Shown here: one piece after another, positions 34,496-44,745 of the stretch | Position numbering within the stretch: the first letter of the stretch is position 1 | Layout: every line of letters starts with the position of its first letter | From: Owenia fusiformis | Lineage: Eukaryota; Annelida; Polychaeta; Sabellida; Oweniidae | Length of the DNA: 64,000 bases | Assembly: GCA_903813345.2 (NCBI GenBank) | Contig: CAIIXF020000004.1 | Location: forward strand, 11,866,196-11,930,195 | Direction: 5' to 3' | The notes under the pieces: model-generated | Databases searched by the model: none | Seen by the model: the letters and a program-made list of their open reading frames with translations, nothing else | What the model was told of the DNA's origin: nothing | Translations under genes and position numbers: made by a program

Positions 34496-35105
34496 TTTGG
34501 GGTTCGCATTTCTGACATTAAATTATAGTTTCTATAACATAATGTCAGAATTGCTTATTTGGGGTTTCATTCTCCATATTTCATTCTTACCGAATGGTAT
34601 CATATCCTGTCTTTTAAACTTGTATTGATTACAAGAACAAAACGAATGAATTGATAGGTGCAAACAAACGTTCATTTTCATATTAATAATATTACGCGTT
34701 GTATGACCTCCTAATCCATTGTGGTGTCGCCTCGAATAGCTATCCACGATACTATTCCGCGGCACTGGCCACCTTGTCGGCTATCTCAGCGCATCCACGT
34801 ATGCCTGAACGCAATACTACGGGAGGTTTGCTTTGCACTATTATTTCATTCCAAACATTTAAACTGCCCCTCGGGCAGCTTTGACATGTTTGCAGTCTTG
34901 CTGGTACTTTACGCTGTCACCTCTCTCAGGTGTGCAACACCTGAAATACCAGTATTTCAGGGCAGCTCTAAAGTTAACTTTTCTTCATATGAAATCAATG
35001 GAGAATGGATTTCCGTTTTACTTTAAGCCCCAAGTGCAAATAAATAAATATATGATATATTATATATTCTTACGTTATTCATGTCTTACTGATTTGAGAG
35101 AAGCA
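34496..35105. other. Unrelated insertion within R1 copy 2
   Basis: Replaces about 50 bp of the R1 sequence (10621-10680 in copy 1). Contains short unsupported open frames only. No terminal repeats noticed. Confidence 0.5.
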
Positions 35106-35777
35106 TAAATGAGAACATAACGGCAGCTGCTATTTGAATCAACGCTAGCGTCTAAAACCTTATTTTAATAACACTAAGTCAGAAGGGGAGGGCACTTGAG
35201 ATATTTGACCTCTGAGATTTTTGATAAATTGTCTGATTTCAATAATGTTGGTGTTGTAAATCAACAAAAGGCAAATCAAGGTTAACGTGACCCATGGGGT
35301 GTAAATTTTTGACATTTCGTGATAAATTGTCAGTTTTATTTCAAAATAATTTTTTAGATGCTAAAATAATATTTTGTTTTTTCCTTACCTTTAAGAATTC
35401 ATAGCATAGTCATTGATTAATCGACGGACCTTGGGACAATTGGGGAAATAATCTAAAATATGGGGTGAACTACGAATGCGTGTTAATTAAAAAAATCATA
35501 TTCAGTTCCAAAAATATGTTCTTGGGGCCCATAGAAAAATCACAGATATGGCAATAGATAAAGACCCAACTTGCTATATGTAATATTTTATAATGAACTA
35601 AATGGCAATATAATATTATTCATGCTAATAGAAATCCATTTTCTTTTGTTAACTATTTATGCAACTAGCGGGTATGGCGAAGTACATGTAACACAAAGGC
35701 AAATTGAATATTTCGGACATTTAGAGTCGAGCACAGATCGGAGTTTACTCAACGAATCATTAGATATGATATGATAT

Positions 35778-36605
35778 TCATTGGACTACCTGTTAAAGCC
35801 TCTTTATGTTTGAATTTTTATTTACATGACCAGCGATGAAAATACTTATGATAAGGGTGAAAATGTAACTTGACTTCATTTCCGATGCCTCGAAAAATAG
35901 TTTCTCAATTTGTCAAAAATTTTGATGACAAATCTGATGAATTTTTGAAACATTGAAAATTGTCATTTCAATGTAAACCAATGGAAAGCGATGGGTTCAG
36001 GGCAAATCAATATCTGTAAATACTTCACCAAAAATTATCTTTATATAGAAAATTGAATTGTCAAACTCTTTTGTACGGTAAGTGTTAAGTTTACTTTGTG
36101 AACATCAAAGTTACAGAGCTTCAGTACGTCATTTTTGGAAAAGAATTGGCCTCCTGTGTTATTTCAATGCATGGGAGATGTTTCTTGAAAAATAATTTTG
36201 ACCTTGGAGGCCTATACTTTGTTGAACGTTAAGAAACATATCACTTTCATGTTAAACAAAGTTCAATATCCTTCCTAATTTGTATTTTTACGAGAACTCT
36301 AATAGATGGATGATCTGCCATACGCCTTGCAACAAACCTATTAGTTCCTATTGGTTGAGCATGGGAATGTCATGTCGATTTTCAAAACTTCATCAGATTT
36401 GTCATCAATATCCGACCTATTGCTATTGTTGAAAGCATCTGAGAAAAATTGGAGGTATTTGAAATGAAGTCAATTTATATTTTCAGACTTAAAAGTAGTA
36501 TTTTCTTTACAGACTATGCAAATAAAAATTCAAACATAAATAGGCTTCTTTAGCATGTAATCCAATTGGGGAGTTAGGGTTGCCAAATCTATAGAGGGGA
36601 GTGTA
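35778..36605. mobile_element. Second copy of the 884-bp TIR element, 5'-truncated
   Basis: Aligns to 25845-26684 with many substitutions (for example TGTTAAAGCCTCTTTA at the left and AGAGGGGAGTGTAT at the right). The outermost left end is lost. Confidence 0.75.
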
Positions 36606-36685
36606 TGTCTCTTTTTAAGCGGATAGAACGACCTTGTATTTTTTAGCGTAAGGACCCTATATACCCTTGAAAGCTAAAATTCTGT

Positions 36686-37381
36686 TACTAATGGCCTAGT
36701 CACATAGCCCGGCCGATGAGGTTACGATGAGCCAGCGATGCAATTTTCACCGAACTCGGCCGAACTCCGGCCGGACACCGGCCGGACATCCGTGGCGTTT
36801 GTTGCTTAAAACCGCATCGGTGGTAGCTCGGTGAAATTTTAACTTCGGAGTAAAATTTCACCGGGCTCTCACCGTGCTCCCTCATCATGTCATCGCAGCC
36901 CCATCGTAACCACATCGGAAAACACGTCGGCCGGTGCATGGCCGAGTATCGGCCGGTGTCCCGTGCATCTGAGACAACCAGAGGACGAGGTTTTTTTAAC
37001 GGACAGCGGCCGAGCTCCGACCGAGCTCCGGCCGATGTGGGACAGAGCATCGGCCGGTCACTGTTCAAAGCCCGTTAACAACCCGGCCGGCGATCGCACG
37101 GTGTCCTGTTACCTGCTCGGGTACCGGCCGTATTCCTTCCGATGTCAGGCCGACCTCCGGCCGGTAGTTGCTGCCACATCGGCAGAAAAAAACTACCATT
37201 TTGAGACAGACTCCGTACGGTCACCGGCCGGTGTTCGGTCGGTCGCCTGAAGATGTCCGGACGGAGTCCGTTCACGTCACCGAGCTCTGCTTCCGATGAG
37301 GAGAGCTCGGTGGCACCAAAAAAATCCACCGAGCTCTACCGATGCCGGACATCGGCCGGGCTATGTGACTAGGCCATTAGT
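36686..37381. mobile_element. GC-rich TIR element (GGCCTAGTCACATAGCCC ends)
   Basis: Perfect inverted ends of about 32 bp, beginning ACTAATGGCCTAGTCACATA and closing with its inverse at 37350-37381. The ~630-bp interior is packed with CGGCC, GGCCGG and GAGCTCCG words and is strikingly GC- and CpG-rich within AT-rich surroundings. Open frames inside read through these words and are not protein-like. Non-autonomous; superfamily unassigned. Confidence 0.85.
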
Positions 37382-37476
37382 TGATAGAGTGACTAGGTCG
37401 AGTAAGTGATTGCCTCGTCGAGACAGTAGTGGTCGTATAGATTGACAAACAATCATTTCAGTAAATGCAACATATT

Positions 37477-37482
37477 TTTATT
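37477..37482 (-). terminator. Candidate poly(A) signal AATAAA
   Basis: TTTATT on the plus strand, 63 bp 3' of the stop codon at 37545 in transcript direction. Confidence 0.5.
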
Positions 37483-37544
37483 TAATATATCTAGCCGAAT
37501 ATGTTCCAGTAAGATGCAATGTGTTAAATCTCTCGTTGGTTTTG

Positions 37545-37579
37545 TTAGGCTCCTAACTTCACCATTGCCCAGAGTTTGC
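37545..37579 (-). CDS. Terminal coding exon of the small Cys-rich gene
   Basis: Acceptor ATTATTTCAG/GC in matching phase, eleven sense codons counting the split one, stop TAA at 37545-37547, followed on the minus strand by AATAAA about 65 bp further on. Confidence 0.6.
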
Positions 37580-38877
37580 CTGAAATAATATAACATATAA
37601 TAGCTTAATAAAATACTCATGTAAGTGAAGGAAATTTATGAATTGGTGAAAATGAAATTAAAGATATGAACAACAATGCAACGTTTGTCCAATAGTGGAA
37701 CTCTTTTGGAAAACTTTTGAAATTCTTCTTTCACCGATCATTAATGCTCTTTATTTCAAAGATTCATTGGAAAGTTTATATTATATTCACGTCGTTGTGA
37801 TCGTCTAGAAAGGCATTTCTGCTGCCGTTTTAAGTGAATCTAAATTACAACATAGTTTTCTTGCTCAAGAACATGTTCACATGCCCCGGTGGATCAGTGA
37901 TATGTACGACGTTTGGTATTCAGACCAAATGAGAAGTTACTTTAGTTTTAATTTACTATTATGCATTAAACGTGATTGATAGGTTATTACTATGGCTGTA
38001 GATACAGGTTATAGTACTTACTATATCAGTGGTGGCAGGGCTAAGTTGTGGTTTATTCTACAATCATATAACAAACAAAAATAGTTTCCTTTTGGACTGT
38101 TCTATAATATCTAGTGTGTAGTTTACGACGTTAGAGATAAAATAAATCGAGTATTAATTGAAATATAAACTAGTTTAAGTTGGTTGGAATTCTAAGTACA
38201 ATAAAATGACATTATTGTCTATTAAATTAATAAACAGCAAGCCTGTAGCCAAGGAGGGGGGTCGCAGGGTTCGGGCGACATCCCCCTTGCCAAAAATTAT
38301 TTTAAAATCATGCAGTTTTCACCATTTTGAGCACTTCTCAGGTGATTTTTAGCCATATTTGGGCCAAAATTGTCAAATGTGAACCCCCCTGGAAATTTTT
38401 GAAAACTGACCCCCCCTCCTTGGCAAATCCTGGCGACGGGCCTGTACAGAATGTCCAAATGGCCTCTTTACAATTATAATACAAAGCCTTGTGAAGTGTA
38501 CAGAGACGTTATCGACACACTGCATATTATATGTAGAAGCAAGTACCTTTCTTGCAACACAGTCGAGTTTCAATTTTTTCTTTATCTCCTGTACAAGTAG
38601 TTGCTCCTGGGCATGGGGTACATTCTCTTTTTAATTTGCATGTCCATTTAGTGATGACACACACTGCGATACGTTTATCGAATGGATGAGCGTCTCGCAC
38701 ATCACGTTTACCAATAAGTAGCGGGGTGCAATTAGGAGGGGGATCACAATGACCCGGCACTTCTGACCAATCACTCCAGGTTTCACACGGTTTGGGCGGT
38801 GTAGCTAAAAATTGTAAAAATGTTAATAAGATGAATAAAGTAAAATATAGAATAACTCCGAAATAAATGTCATTCAT
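37545..38877 (-). CDS. Small Cys-rich thrombospondin-like secreted protein, 2 exons (or 3' end of the TSP1 gene)
   Basis: The exon at 38547-38804 (phase 1 to 1) encodes PCETWSDWSEV and ten cysteines ending RLCCKK. It splices to a tiny terminal exon (37579-37545: Lys-Leu-Trp and a stop), with an AATAAA poly(A) signal on the minus strand at 37477-37482. The frame is open 5' of the acceptor to ATG 38877, giving MNDIYFGVILYFTLFILLTF, a plausible signal peptide; that yields a 121-residue secreted protein. Alternatively that stretch is an intron polypyrimidine tract, because a good acceptor (TTTTTAG/CT) sits at 38805, and the exon continues the TSP1 gene at 58967-63478, whose exons have the same phase. 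I cannot decide between these. Extracellular in either case; function unknown. Confidence 0.65.
38242..38446. mobile_element. Small palindromic-ended element with G-rich/C-rich ends
   Basis: Ends carry AGCCTGTAGCCAAGG and the inverse-like CCTTGGCAAATCCTGGCGAC...GGCCTGTA. The internal text (AAATCATGCAGTTTTCACCA) matches segment A of the palindromic complex. Fragments occur at about 54370-54415 and 56745-56765. MITE-like. Confidence 0.6.
38547..38804 (-). CDS. Cys-rich TSP1-like exon
   Basis: 258 nt with acceptor TTTTTAG and donor G/GTACTT, phase 1-1. W-x-x-W at the start and paired cysteines at the end resemble the 252-nt exons at 58967 and 60352, but the sequence is strongly diverged. Confidence 0.8.
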
Positions 38878-39118
38878 TTATTACTAGAATATAGGACTCT
38901 ACCTATTTTATATATCAGTTTTCAATTAAGTACATGTGTCATAAGTGAATCAAATGCATGTAATGTATTCATGCTAAATGTGTCGAATAAAGATGGCTCA
39001 AGGGGGTGAGACAAACTATACGAAGAACAGCTTCATCAGAAAAAAAATCCCAAAAATGAAACGCCCTAAGTTTATGTTTTATATATGGTTGCAAACCTGA
39101 GCATGTACATGTACTGAA

Positions 39119-39906
39119 CAGGGTGTCCTGAAAGTATGCCATTCCCAAGGCAGACATATACCAGTGTCTTCATAGTATATGTCATATTATATCACAATAT
39201 GTATCATCCAAAGTTACATTAATTTGCCACTGCATTTTAAAAAATGAGATTGACATATACAGGGTGTTCAGAAAATAGATAATAATGTCATAACTTTTTG
39301 ATTTATGCATGGATTTCAATCAAATTTGCAGGGATTATAGTTTAAACATATTTAAACTTACTTTTGGAGTTTCAGCTTCAAGCGATTTGATTTGTCATTT
39401 CTGTGGTTGGCATAGCAACGTGAGTAGCGCTAAGGCCGGGCACATGAAATAGCTGCAGTAGTTTCTGTGCAACATTTAGCGAATGGCAAACCGATTTTGG
39501 TTCCATATTTAAAGCAATCTTGGTACATCTCCATGATAAAATTCTTCTATTGGTTTATTTTATGATGTAAAAGTTAAATAAATGCTCTTTAATGATATTC
39601 AATGCGACTTTCATGACTTAATGCAGGCATTACATAAAACGCGACCCGGGGTGCAATTTCTCTTCTACTTGGAAAATTCCCCCTCCCATACTGCTGCCAT
39701 AATCACAACCTCAGAATCAACCAATCAAATTGCCTGAAGCTGAAACTCCAACAATAAGTTAAAACTATAATCTCTGAAACTTTCGATGCAATCCATGAAC
39801 AAATAAAAATGTTATGACATTATTATCTTTATTTCCTGAACACCCGGTACTATTACGAAACTGGTATTTGTCGGCCTATGGAGGAGGCATACTCTGGGGC
39901 ACCCTG
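39119..39906. mobile_element. CAGGGTGTCC-type TIR element (outer), interrupted by a second element
   Basis: Left end CAGGGTGTCCTGAAAGTATG and right inverse GGCATACTCTGGGGCACCCTG at 39887-39906. The 588-bp element at 39260-39847 occupies most of its interior. Ends of this type are shared by Tc1/mariner-derived elements. Confidence 0.75.
39260..39847. mobile_element. CAGGGTGTTC-type TIR element (inner), TA-flanked
   Basis: Ends CAGGGTGTTCAGAAAATAGA and the inverse TTTCCTGAACACCCGG, flanked by TA on both sides. The inverted repeats extend about 150 bp (including GGAGTTTCAGCTTCAAGCGA). No transposase. Nested in the 39119-39906 element. Confidence 0.85.
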
Positions 39907-40425
39907 TACAATACATTAGCTTACTTTATTACAGATTAAGCCATTCAAACATGTTTATATATTGACAACCTGCTCAAATGTTTACTATTGAAGAACTCTT
40001 GTTTTTGTAAGGGGTTTATATTATTTTTTTAAATTGAGTAAACCATTCAGAGTTCAAGTGACATTTTAAAAATACTGTATGTAGTTTTTACTTTTTAATC
40101 AATCTAGGAACTTCATTTACTGATACAAACCCTTTCATTTACAACTCATCCTTCCTTCACAAATAATGTTTATCAATAACAAACACAAAAATGTATGCAT
40201 AAATGATATTTATATTTTTATTTATAATAAAATGTAGCACCTCTTTAATTATTATCTTTTTTGTCTTTTTATACTGAACAATGAGATTTCGTTCTATTGT
40301 AGAAAATTAAAGTTATGTGTACGAAAGTAATAAATACTGACAATAAATGTTGATGTACAAAAGTAATAAATACTGACAATGAATGTTGATATTTCAAATC
40401 AATGACACGCCGAGTTGCAAAATAA

Positions 40426-41190
40426 ATAACTATCACAGCTAGCTAAATGTTCTTGGAAGAACCTACAACTACTTCAATCTTTAATGTCCTAAAAATATGT
40501 ACAAATAAAAATATGTGTAGTTAAAAAATACTTATGTAAAATGTCCATCTGGACAATACTGGTCCTTTATAAATAATAACTATCACAGCTAGCTAAATTT
40601 TCTTGGAAGAACCTACAACTACTTCAATCTTTAATGTCCTAAAAATACAGTAAAACCTGTCTTAGTGAACACCTCTCTCTAGTGAACACCTGTCCCTAGT
40701 GGACACCCTTCCTATGCACATAGTCCACTGACTTCTGTATAAATTACCCTCTCTCTAGTGAACACCTACCTACAGTGAACGTTTTTTCTTGGCAAAAAAA
40801 TGTTCACTGTACACAAGTTTTACTGTATGTACAAATAAAAATATGTGTAGTTAAAAAATACTTATGTAAAATGTCCATCTGGACAATACTGGTCCTTTAT
40901 AAATAATAACTATCACAGCTAGCTAAATTTTCTTGGAAGAACCTACAACTACTTCAATCTTTCATGTCCTAAACATATGTACAAATAAACATATGTGTAG
41001 TTAAAAAATACTTATGTAAAATGTCCATCTGGACAATACTGGTCCTTTATAAATAATAACTATCACAGCTAGCTAAATTTTCTTGAAAGAACCTACAACT
41101 ACTTCAATCTTTAATGTCCTAAACATATGTACAAATAAACATATGTGTAGTTAAAAAATACTTATGTAAAATGTCTATCTGTACAAAGTA
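40426..41190 (+). repeat. Tandem repeat, 150-bp unit, about four copies
   Basis: Units share AACTATCACAGCTAGCTAAA, ATATGTGTAGTTAAAAAATA and GTCCATCTGGACAATACTGG. Unit starts at 40428, 40578, 40908 and 41058 give exact 150-bp spacing except where a 180-bp element is inserted. The copies are close to identical, so amplification was recent. Confidence 0.95.
40648..40829. mobile_element. 180-bp MITE inserted at TA within the tandem repeat
   Basis: Inverted ends CAGTAAAACCTGTCTTAGTG and ACACAAGTTTTACTG. Comparison with neighbouring repeat units (AAAAATATGTAC) shows insertion at a TA with TA duplication. Contains the internal repeat CTAGTGAACACCT. Pogo/Tc1-type MITE by its ends and target. Confidence 0.9.
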
Positions 41191-41194
41191 CAAT

Positions 41195-41490
41195 AACGTC
41201 ATTTCAAAGGGCAATATTTCACTATTTTGCCCGCAGAAATGACGTTATTATTACTATTATTACCACCGTTAATGCCCAGGGCTGAAATAGAAAATTTGAA
41301 ATAGAAAATCTTACGCACTGAACGATATCACTTTTCCCAGGAAACATAGCCGGGCGGATAATGTCATTATTGCCCGACTAAAGTCATTAACGCCCGACAC
41401 AATATTGCTCATGTCAATATAGCAATTTAAATGCCTTCTCAACTAGTACTAAAATACCCCTAGAACAGGCCCTGCAAGGTGGTAATAATA
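41195..41490 (-). repeat. Dispersed element R3, copy 2
   Basis: Inverted counterpart of 12180-12450 (shared AATGACGTTATT, ATCTTACGCACTGAACGATA and GGTGGTAATAATA). The ends carry the same TATTACCACC/GGTGGTAATA inverted motif, supporting a mobile origin. Confidence 0.7.
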
Positions 41491-41975
41491 TTGGTCCTTA
41501 ATTATATATATCTCTCCAAATACAGGTATATACTTTAGATTGTTATTTTGGCGCAATCTAATTATTAGGCAGTTTTGGCATAAGGATGGGTCATTGCTCT
41601 GATGCTAAAATGTTCATATACTGGTGGTAACAAACATGTAAGATGTAAGCATCGAAATGGTTTGATTATAATCAATTTTGTTAAGCGAAAAGTATTCTCA
41701 TTTGTCTGGTTTGTATTGAGTTACTTTCAATCAATTGAACATTAACTGAGTGACCTAAATAAAACATACAATAATTCCTTGGGACTTCCTAAACGTTGGC
41801 GAAAGATGTAAATTGGCAATATTTTCTTTTTCAACAAGTTCGCCAAAATAAAGTGGGCACCAAATTAACCTATTACTAGAAAAACAGCAACTCCACGGAG
41901 AAGCAATCCCAAAGAACAAAACATATTTTGATAAATAGTGCCCGTATAAAATTTGAGCCAAATCCATCCACTGGA
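41491..41975. other. No feature recognised
   Basis: AT-rich, short unsupported open frames only. Confidence 0.5.
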
Positions 41976-41979
41976 ATTT

Positions 41980-42740
41980 GAATTATCAAGGATTATGTTT
42001 TTATGGAACATGGCTGCCATTTTGAAATTCAGCTGTCATCTGGTACTTGAGTTATCAAGGATTACATGTTTAACAAAAAATGGCAGAGATTTCGATGAAT
42101 AGCAGCCACCTGGAAAATTTCCTCTCAAGCAGAGCTCCTTTATCTCTGTGCATCAGTCTATAAAATTTGAAGTATTTGAGTTATCAAGGGTTAACTTTTT
42201 ATGAAAAATGGCAGCCATTTTGAAACTCAGCTGATGACTTTGAAATTTCTTCTGAAGCGCATCTCCTTTCTCCATAAACATCAGCATATAAAATTGGAAC
42301 CAAATCCATCCAATGGTATTTGTGTTAGCAATGATTACGCTTTTTTCTACGAAAAAAAACGAAAATGTCTTCTTGAGCAGAACTTCTTATCTTGGCACCA
42401 GCATATGGAATTTGAACCAAATCCTTCAACTGGTATTTGAGTTATCAAAGGTTATGTTCTTTAATGAAAAATGGTGGCCACTTTGAAATTTAGCTGCCAT
42501 CTTGAAACTCCCTTCTCGAGCAGAGCTATGTCCTTAGGCATCAGCATGAAAAATTTGAACCAAATCCATTCAATGGTATTTGAGTTATCAAAGACAAAGT
42601 TTTTTTTTAAATGGCTGAAATTTTGAAATATGGCAGCCATCTTGAAAATGTCTTCTTGAGCAAGGCAGACCGACGGACCAACAGACGTACAGCTTTTCTA
42701 TATCCCCCTCGAACTTTGTTCGGTGGGATAATTATTTACA
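41980..42740 (+). repeat. Dispersed ~140-bp module repeat with GACGGAC / CCCTCGAACTT tail
   Basis: Four to five diverged modules with ATGGCAGCCATTTTGAAA, GAGCAGAGCTCCTT, CAAATCCATCCAATGGTATT and TTGAGTTATCAA. They end in GACCGACGGACC...CCCCTCGAACTTTGTTCGGT. The same tail closes the repeat at 47690-48680, so both are parts of one dispersed family. Confidence 0.8.
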
Positions 42741-42744
42741 GTAC

Positions 42745-43680
42745 ATATAGATGCACAGAGCACATAGAGCCTTGTGTTATGAACTTCCATAATATAAACT
42801 CTTTCTGACAAGTGAGCTTTCATATGAGCTTATAAAAATGGCACAATTTCTTTGTATGTTACAGGTATTGATTAAAAATAATCTGTTATTTAATCATAAC
42901 AATACCAACTAAAATGTAATATGAGTCAATTCCTTTTGAGAGAGAAATGTTGCTAGCACCAAGGTTGATTTTTCTTATCAAACTTCATTTTGAAAATCTC
43001 CTTTGTATACTCATATTGTTGGTGAAAATCATAATTGCATTGCCCCTATTACACAATAGGCAATGACTCGGCCTCATGTTACCACAGGGCAATAGTTGTT
43101 ATCACTTTTAACAAGCAAGACATGGCTGAACATATTGCATCCCTTATAATGAGGGTTATGGAGGAAAAAGACGAAATGGCCCATTTACTCAAATTGCACA
43201 AAAAAATGATTTACCTCCATATAGTGACTTAATGTGAACATGTAAAATCATCCACAAGGACAATGCTGTTTCTCAATATATCTGTAAATACCCGTACACA
43301 GTGTCACATACACTGGTCAGTATCAAGCGAAGGTCACAGCCATCACCTTCACATATTTAAGATGGCAGAAATGATCGGAATATTGATTTCAATTATAGCT
43401 TCCATGGAATGAAATTTGAACTAAATCAGACTTCTATGAAATAGAAACTCTTAGAGTATGATCACTTGTTCATATTTTAATAATATCTTCCTCTTAAGGG
43501 AAGGCAACTTAACTTAAATGTGAAGGCCGTAACCTTCAATTGATACCGACCAGTCAGAAGAGGCTTATTTTTTCAACATTCATGGCTGCTCTTTAATAAA
43601 CTTAAGCAGAAAAGCAACTTCTTCACTTAACTAACTACTCTAAAGAGCTATTTTTACTTATGATACCTAAAGGGTGGGCT
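42745..43680. other. No gene recognised
   Basis: Contains a short motif (CAGTATCAAGCGAAGGT at about 43320) shared with 23775-23830, so part is a dispersed repeat. No exon seen. Confidence 0.5.
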
Positions 43681-43685
43681 AAAAA

Positions 43686-43992
43686 TGATTAGATGAAATT
43701 AAAGATTCCTGTCCATCAAGGTTTTTGAAGTGAATCATGTTTTGATATGATCCTCTACAGGGTGGGCCAAAAAACGTCCACATTTTTATTTTTGTGAAAT
43801 CTGCTGATATGTAAGTTGAAATTGAATTGTCTTTCCAATGATGCGTGATTTAACCGTATTTTGTAATAATAACAATATTGTAGCAAAACAAAAATATGGA
43901 CGTTTTTTGGGCCCACCCTGTAGAGGATCATATCAAAACATGATTCACTTCAAAAACCCTGATGGACAGGAATCTTGAATTTCATCTAATCA
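43686..43992. mobile_element. Perfectly symmetrical palindromic element with an embedded CAGGGTGGGCC MITE
   Basis: Outer arms 43686-43757 and 43921-43992 are inverted copies of 72 bp (TGATTAGATGAAATT...). The middle 43758-43920 begins CAGGGTGGGCCAAAAAACGT and ends with its inverse, bounded by TA. The whole 307 bp forms one hairpin. Confidence 0.85.
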
Positions 43993-44059
43993 AAAGGTAA
44001 CCAAACCATATCATTTGTGTGTTCATTCAATAAAGCGTTAATTTCATTAACTCTACAAT

Positions 44060-44290
44060 TAGGAAATTTTGTATTGGAACGAGACGTAGTCGAGTGCCAG
44101 AATATCGAGACAGAATATATCCTGTATTGCACTCCAAATCATTCGATAACGTTTTTATCGTGTGATCCTCTGTATTGCTACTGAGATTGTCCCCTCCGTA
44201 CCAATATTTTCTGTATTGCGACGGAGACGATCAACGGGGACAATCTCAGTAGCAATACAGATTGGTACAGCACAAGAACTGACCAATCAG
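44060..44290. repeat. Dispersed palindromic repeat R4, copy 2
   Basis: Shares ATAACGTTTTTATCGTGTGA and TATTGGAACGAGA-type text with 17220-17480. It contains a hairpin of GTATTGCTACTGAGATTGTC (44171-44195) with its inverse at 44236-44258. Confidence 0.7.
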
Positions 44291-44458
44291 AGGGCTTCAT
44301 TTTAAGATCATACGATAATACCTAATACATTGACCACCAGGAGTCATAGAATGTGACTGAAACTAGTGTTCAGTAAATACAAGTGTTCACTAGAAAGAGG
44401 TCTTGATCCACTGGGTAAGCCTACATTATTTACACATTAGTTTAACCATTTTGGCTGC

Positions 44459-44745
44459 TCATGGCATACCCATATGGCATCCTCCATTCAGCATGGATGT
44501 AGCCATGGCAGTTTCAAATCCGACATAGTCACTGGTGATTTCTTCATTCATCGGAATATGCAGGGATCTGGCACATGTGTTTGCCCAAATAAACTTCCTG
44601 TCACTGTTATGTTCGAACTTAATAGATGGAGCTGGAGAAAATGGTAGAGGGGGAATACCAGTTGCTCCTGTTATGAAGGCAAGCACATCTGTCAGATGGA
44701 ATTTCATCACTGATACTTCGTCAACTTCTATGCACACTCGCCCCC
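44459..44745 (-). CDS. HECT gene exon 11 (C-lobe, catalytic Cys, stop)
   Basis: 287 nt, acceptor TTTCAG/GG. Contains [19 protein letters not shown] and the [11 protein letters not shown] catalytic motif; stop TGA at 44459. Compared with the usual PTAHTCFN wording, TC and L..P are retained. Confidence 0.9.

Larger units (their letters stand above)
31535..35445 (+). repeat. Dispersed repeat family R1, copy 2, twice interrupted
   Basis: Matches 9687-11160 in order: 31535-32070, then 34103-34495, then 35106-35445. It is interrupted by the ACGT-rich array (32071-34102) and by about 610 bp of unrelated sequence (34496-35105), and lacks the segment equivalent to 10993-11147. It begins about 75 bp upstream of the oxidase start codon. 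Confidence 0.8.

Noticed and set aside
36700-37329. Frames of 60-120 codons in the GC-rich element
   Set aside because: Both strands are open because of GC-rich, TAA/TAG-poor words. No recognisable domain, and the element is bounded by TIRs.
31388-38804. Splicing of the 38.5-kb Cys-rich exon directly into oxidase exon 2 (phases match)
   Set aside because: A phase-compatible terminal exon with stop and poly(A) signal lies just downstream of the Cys-rich exon, and the oxidase has its own signal-peptide exon. Phase match alone is weak.
42611-42808. Frame ending DRRTNRRTAFLYPPRTLFGGI
   Set aside because: The recurring GACGGACG/CGAACTTCGTTCG tail of a dispersed repeat, seen again at 48600-48670.
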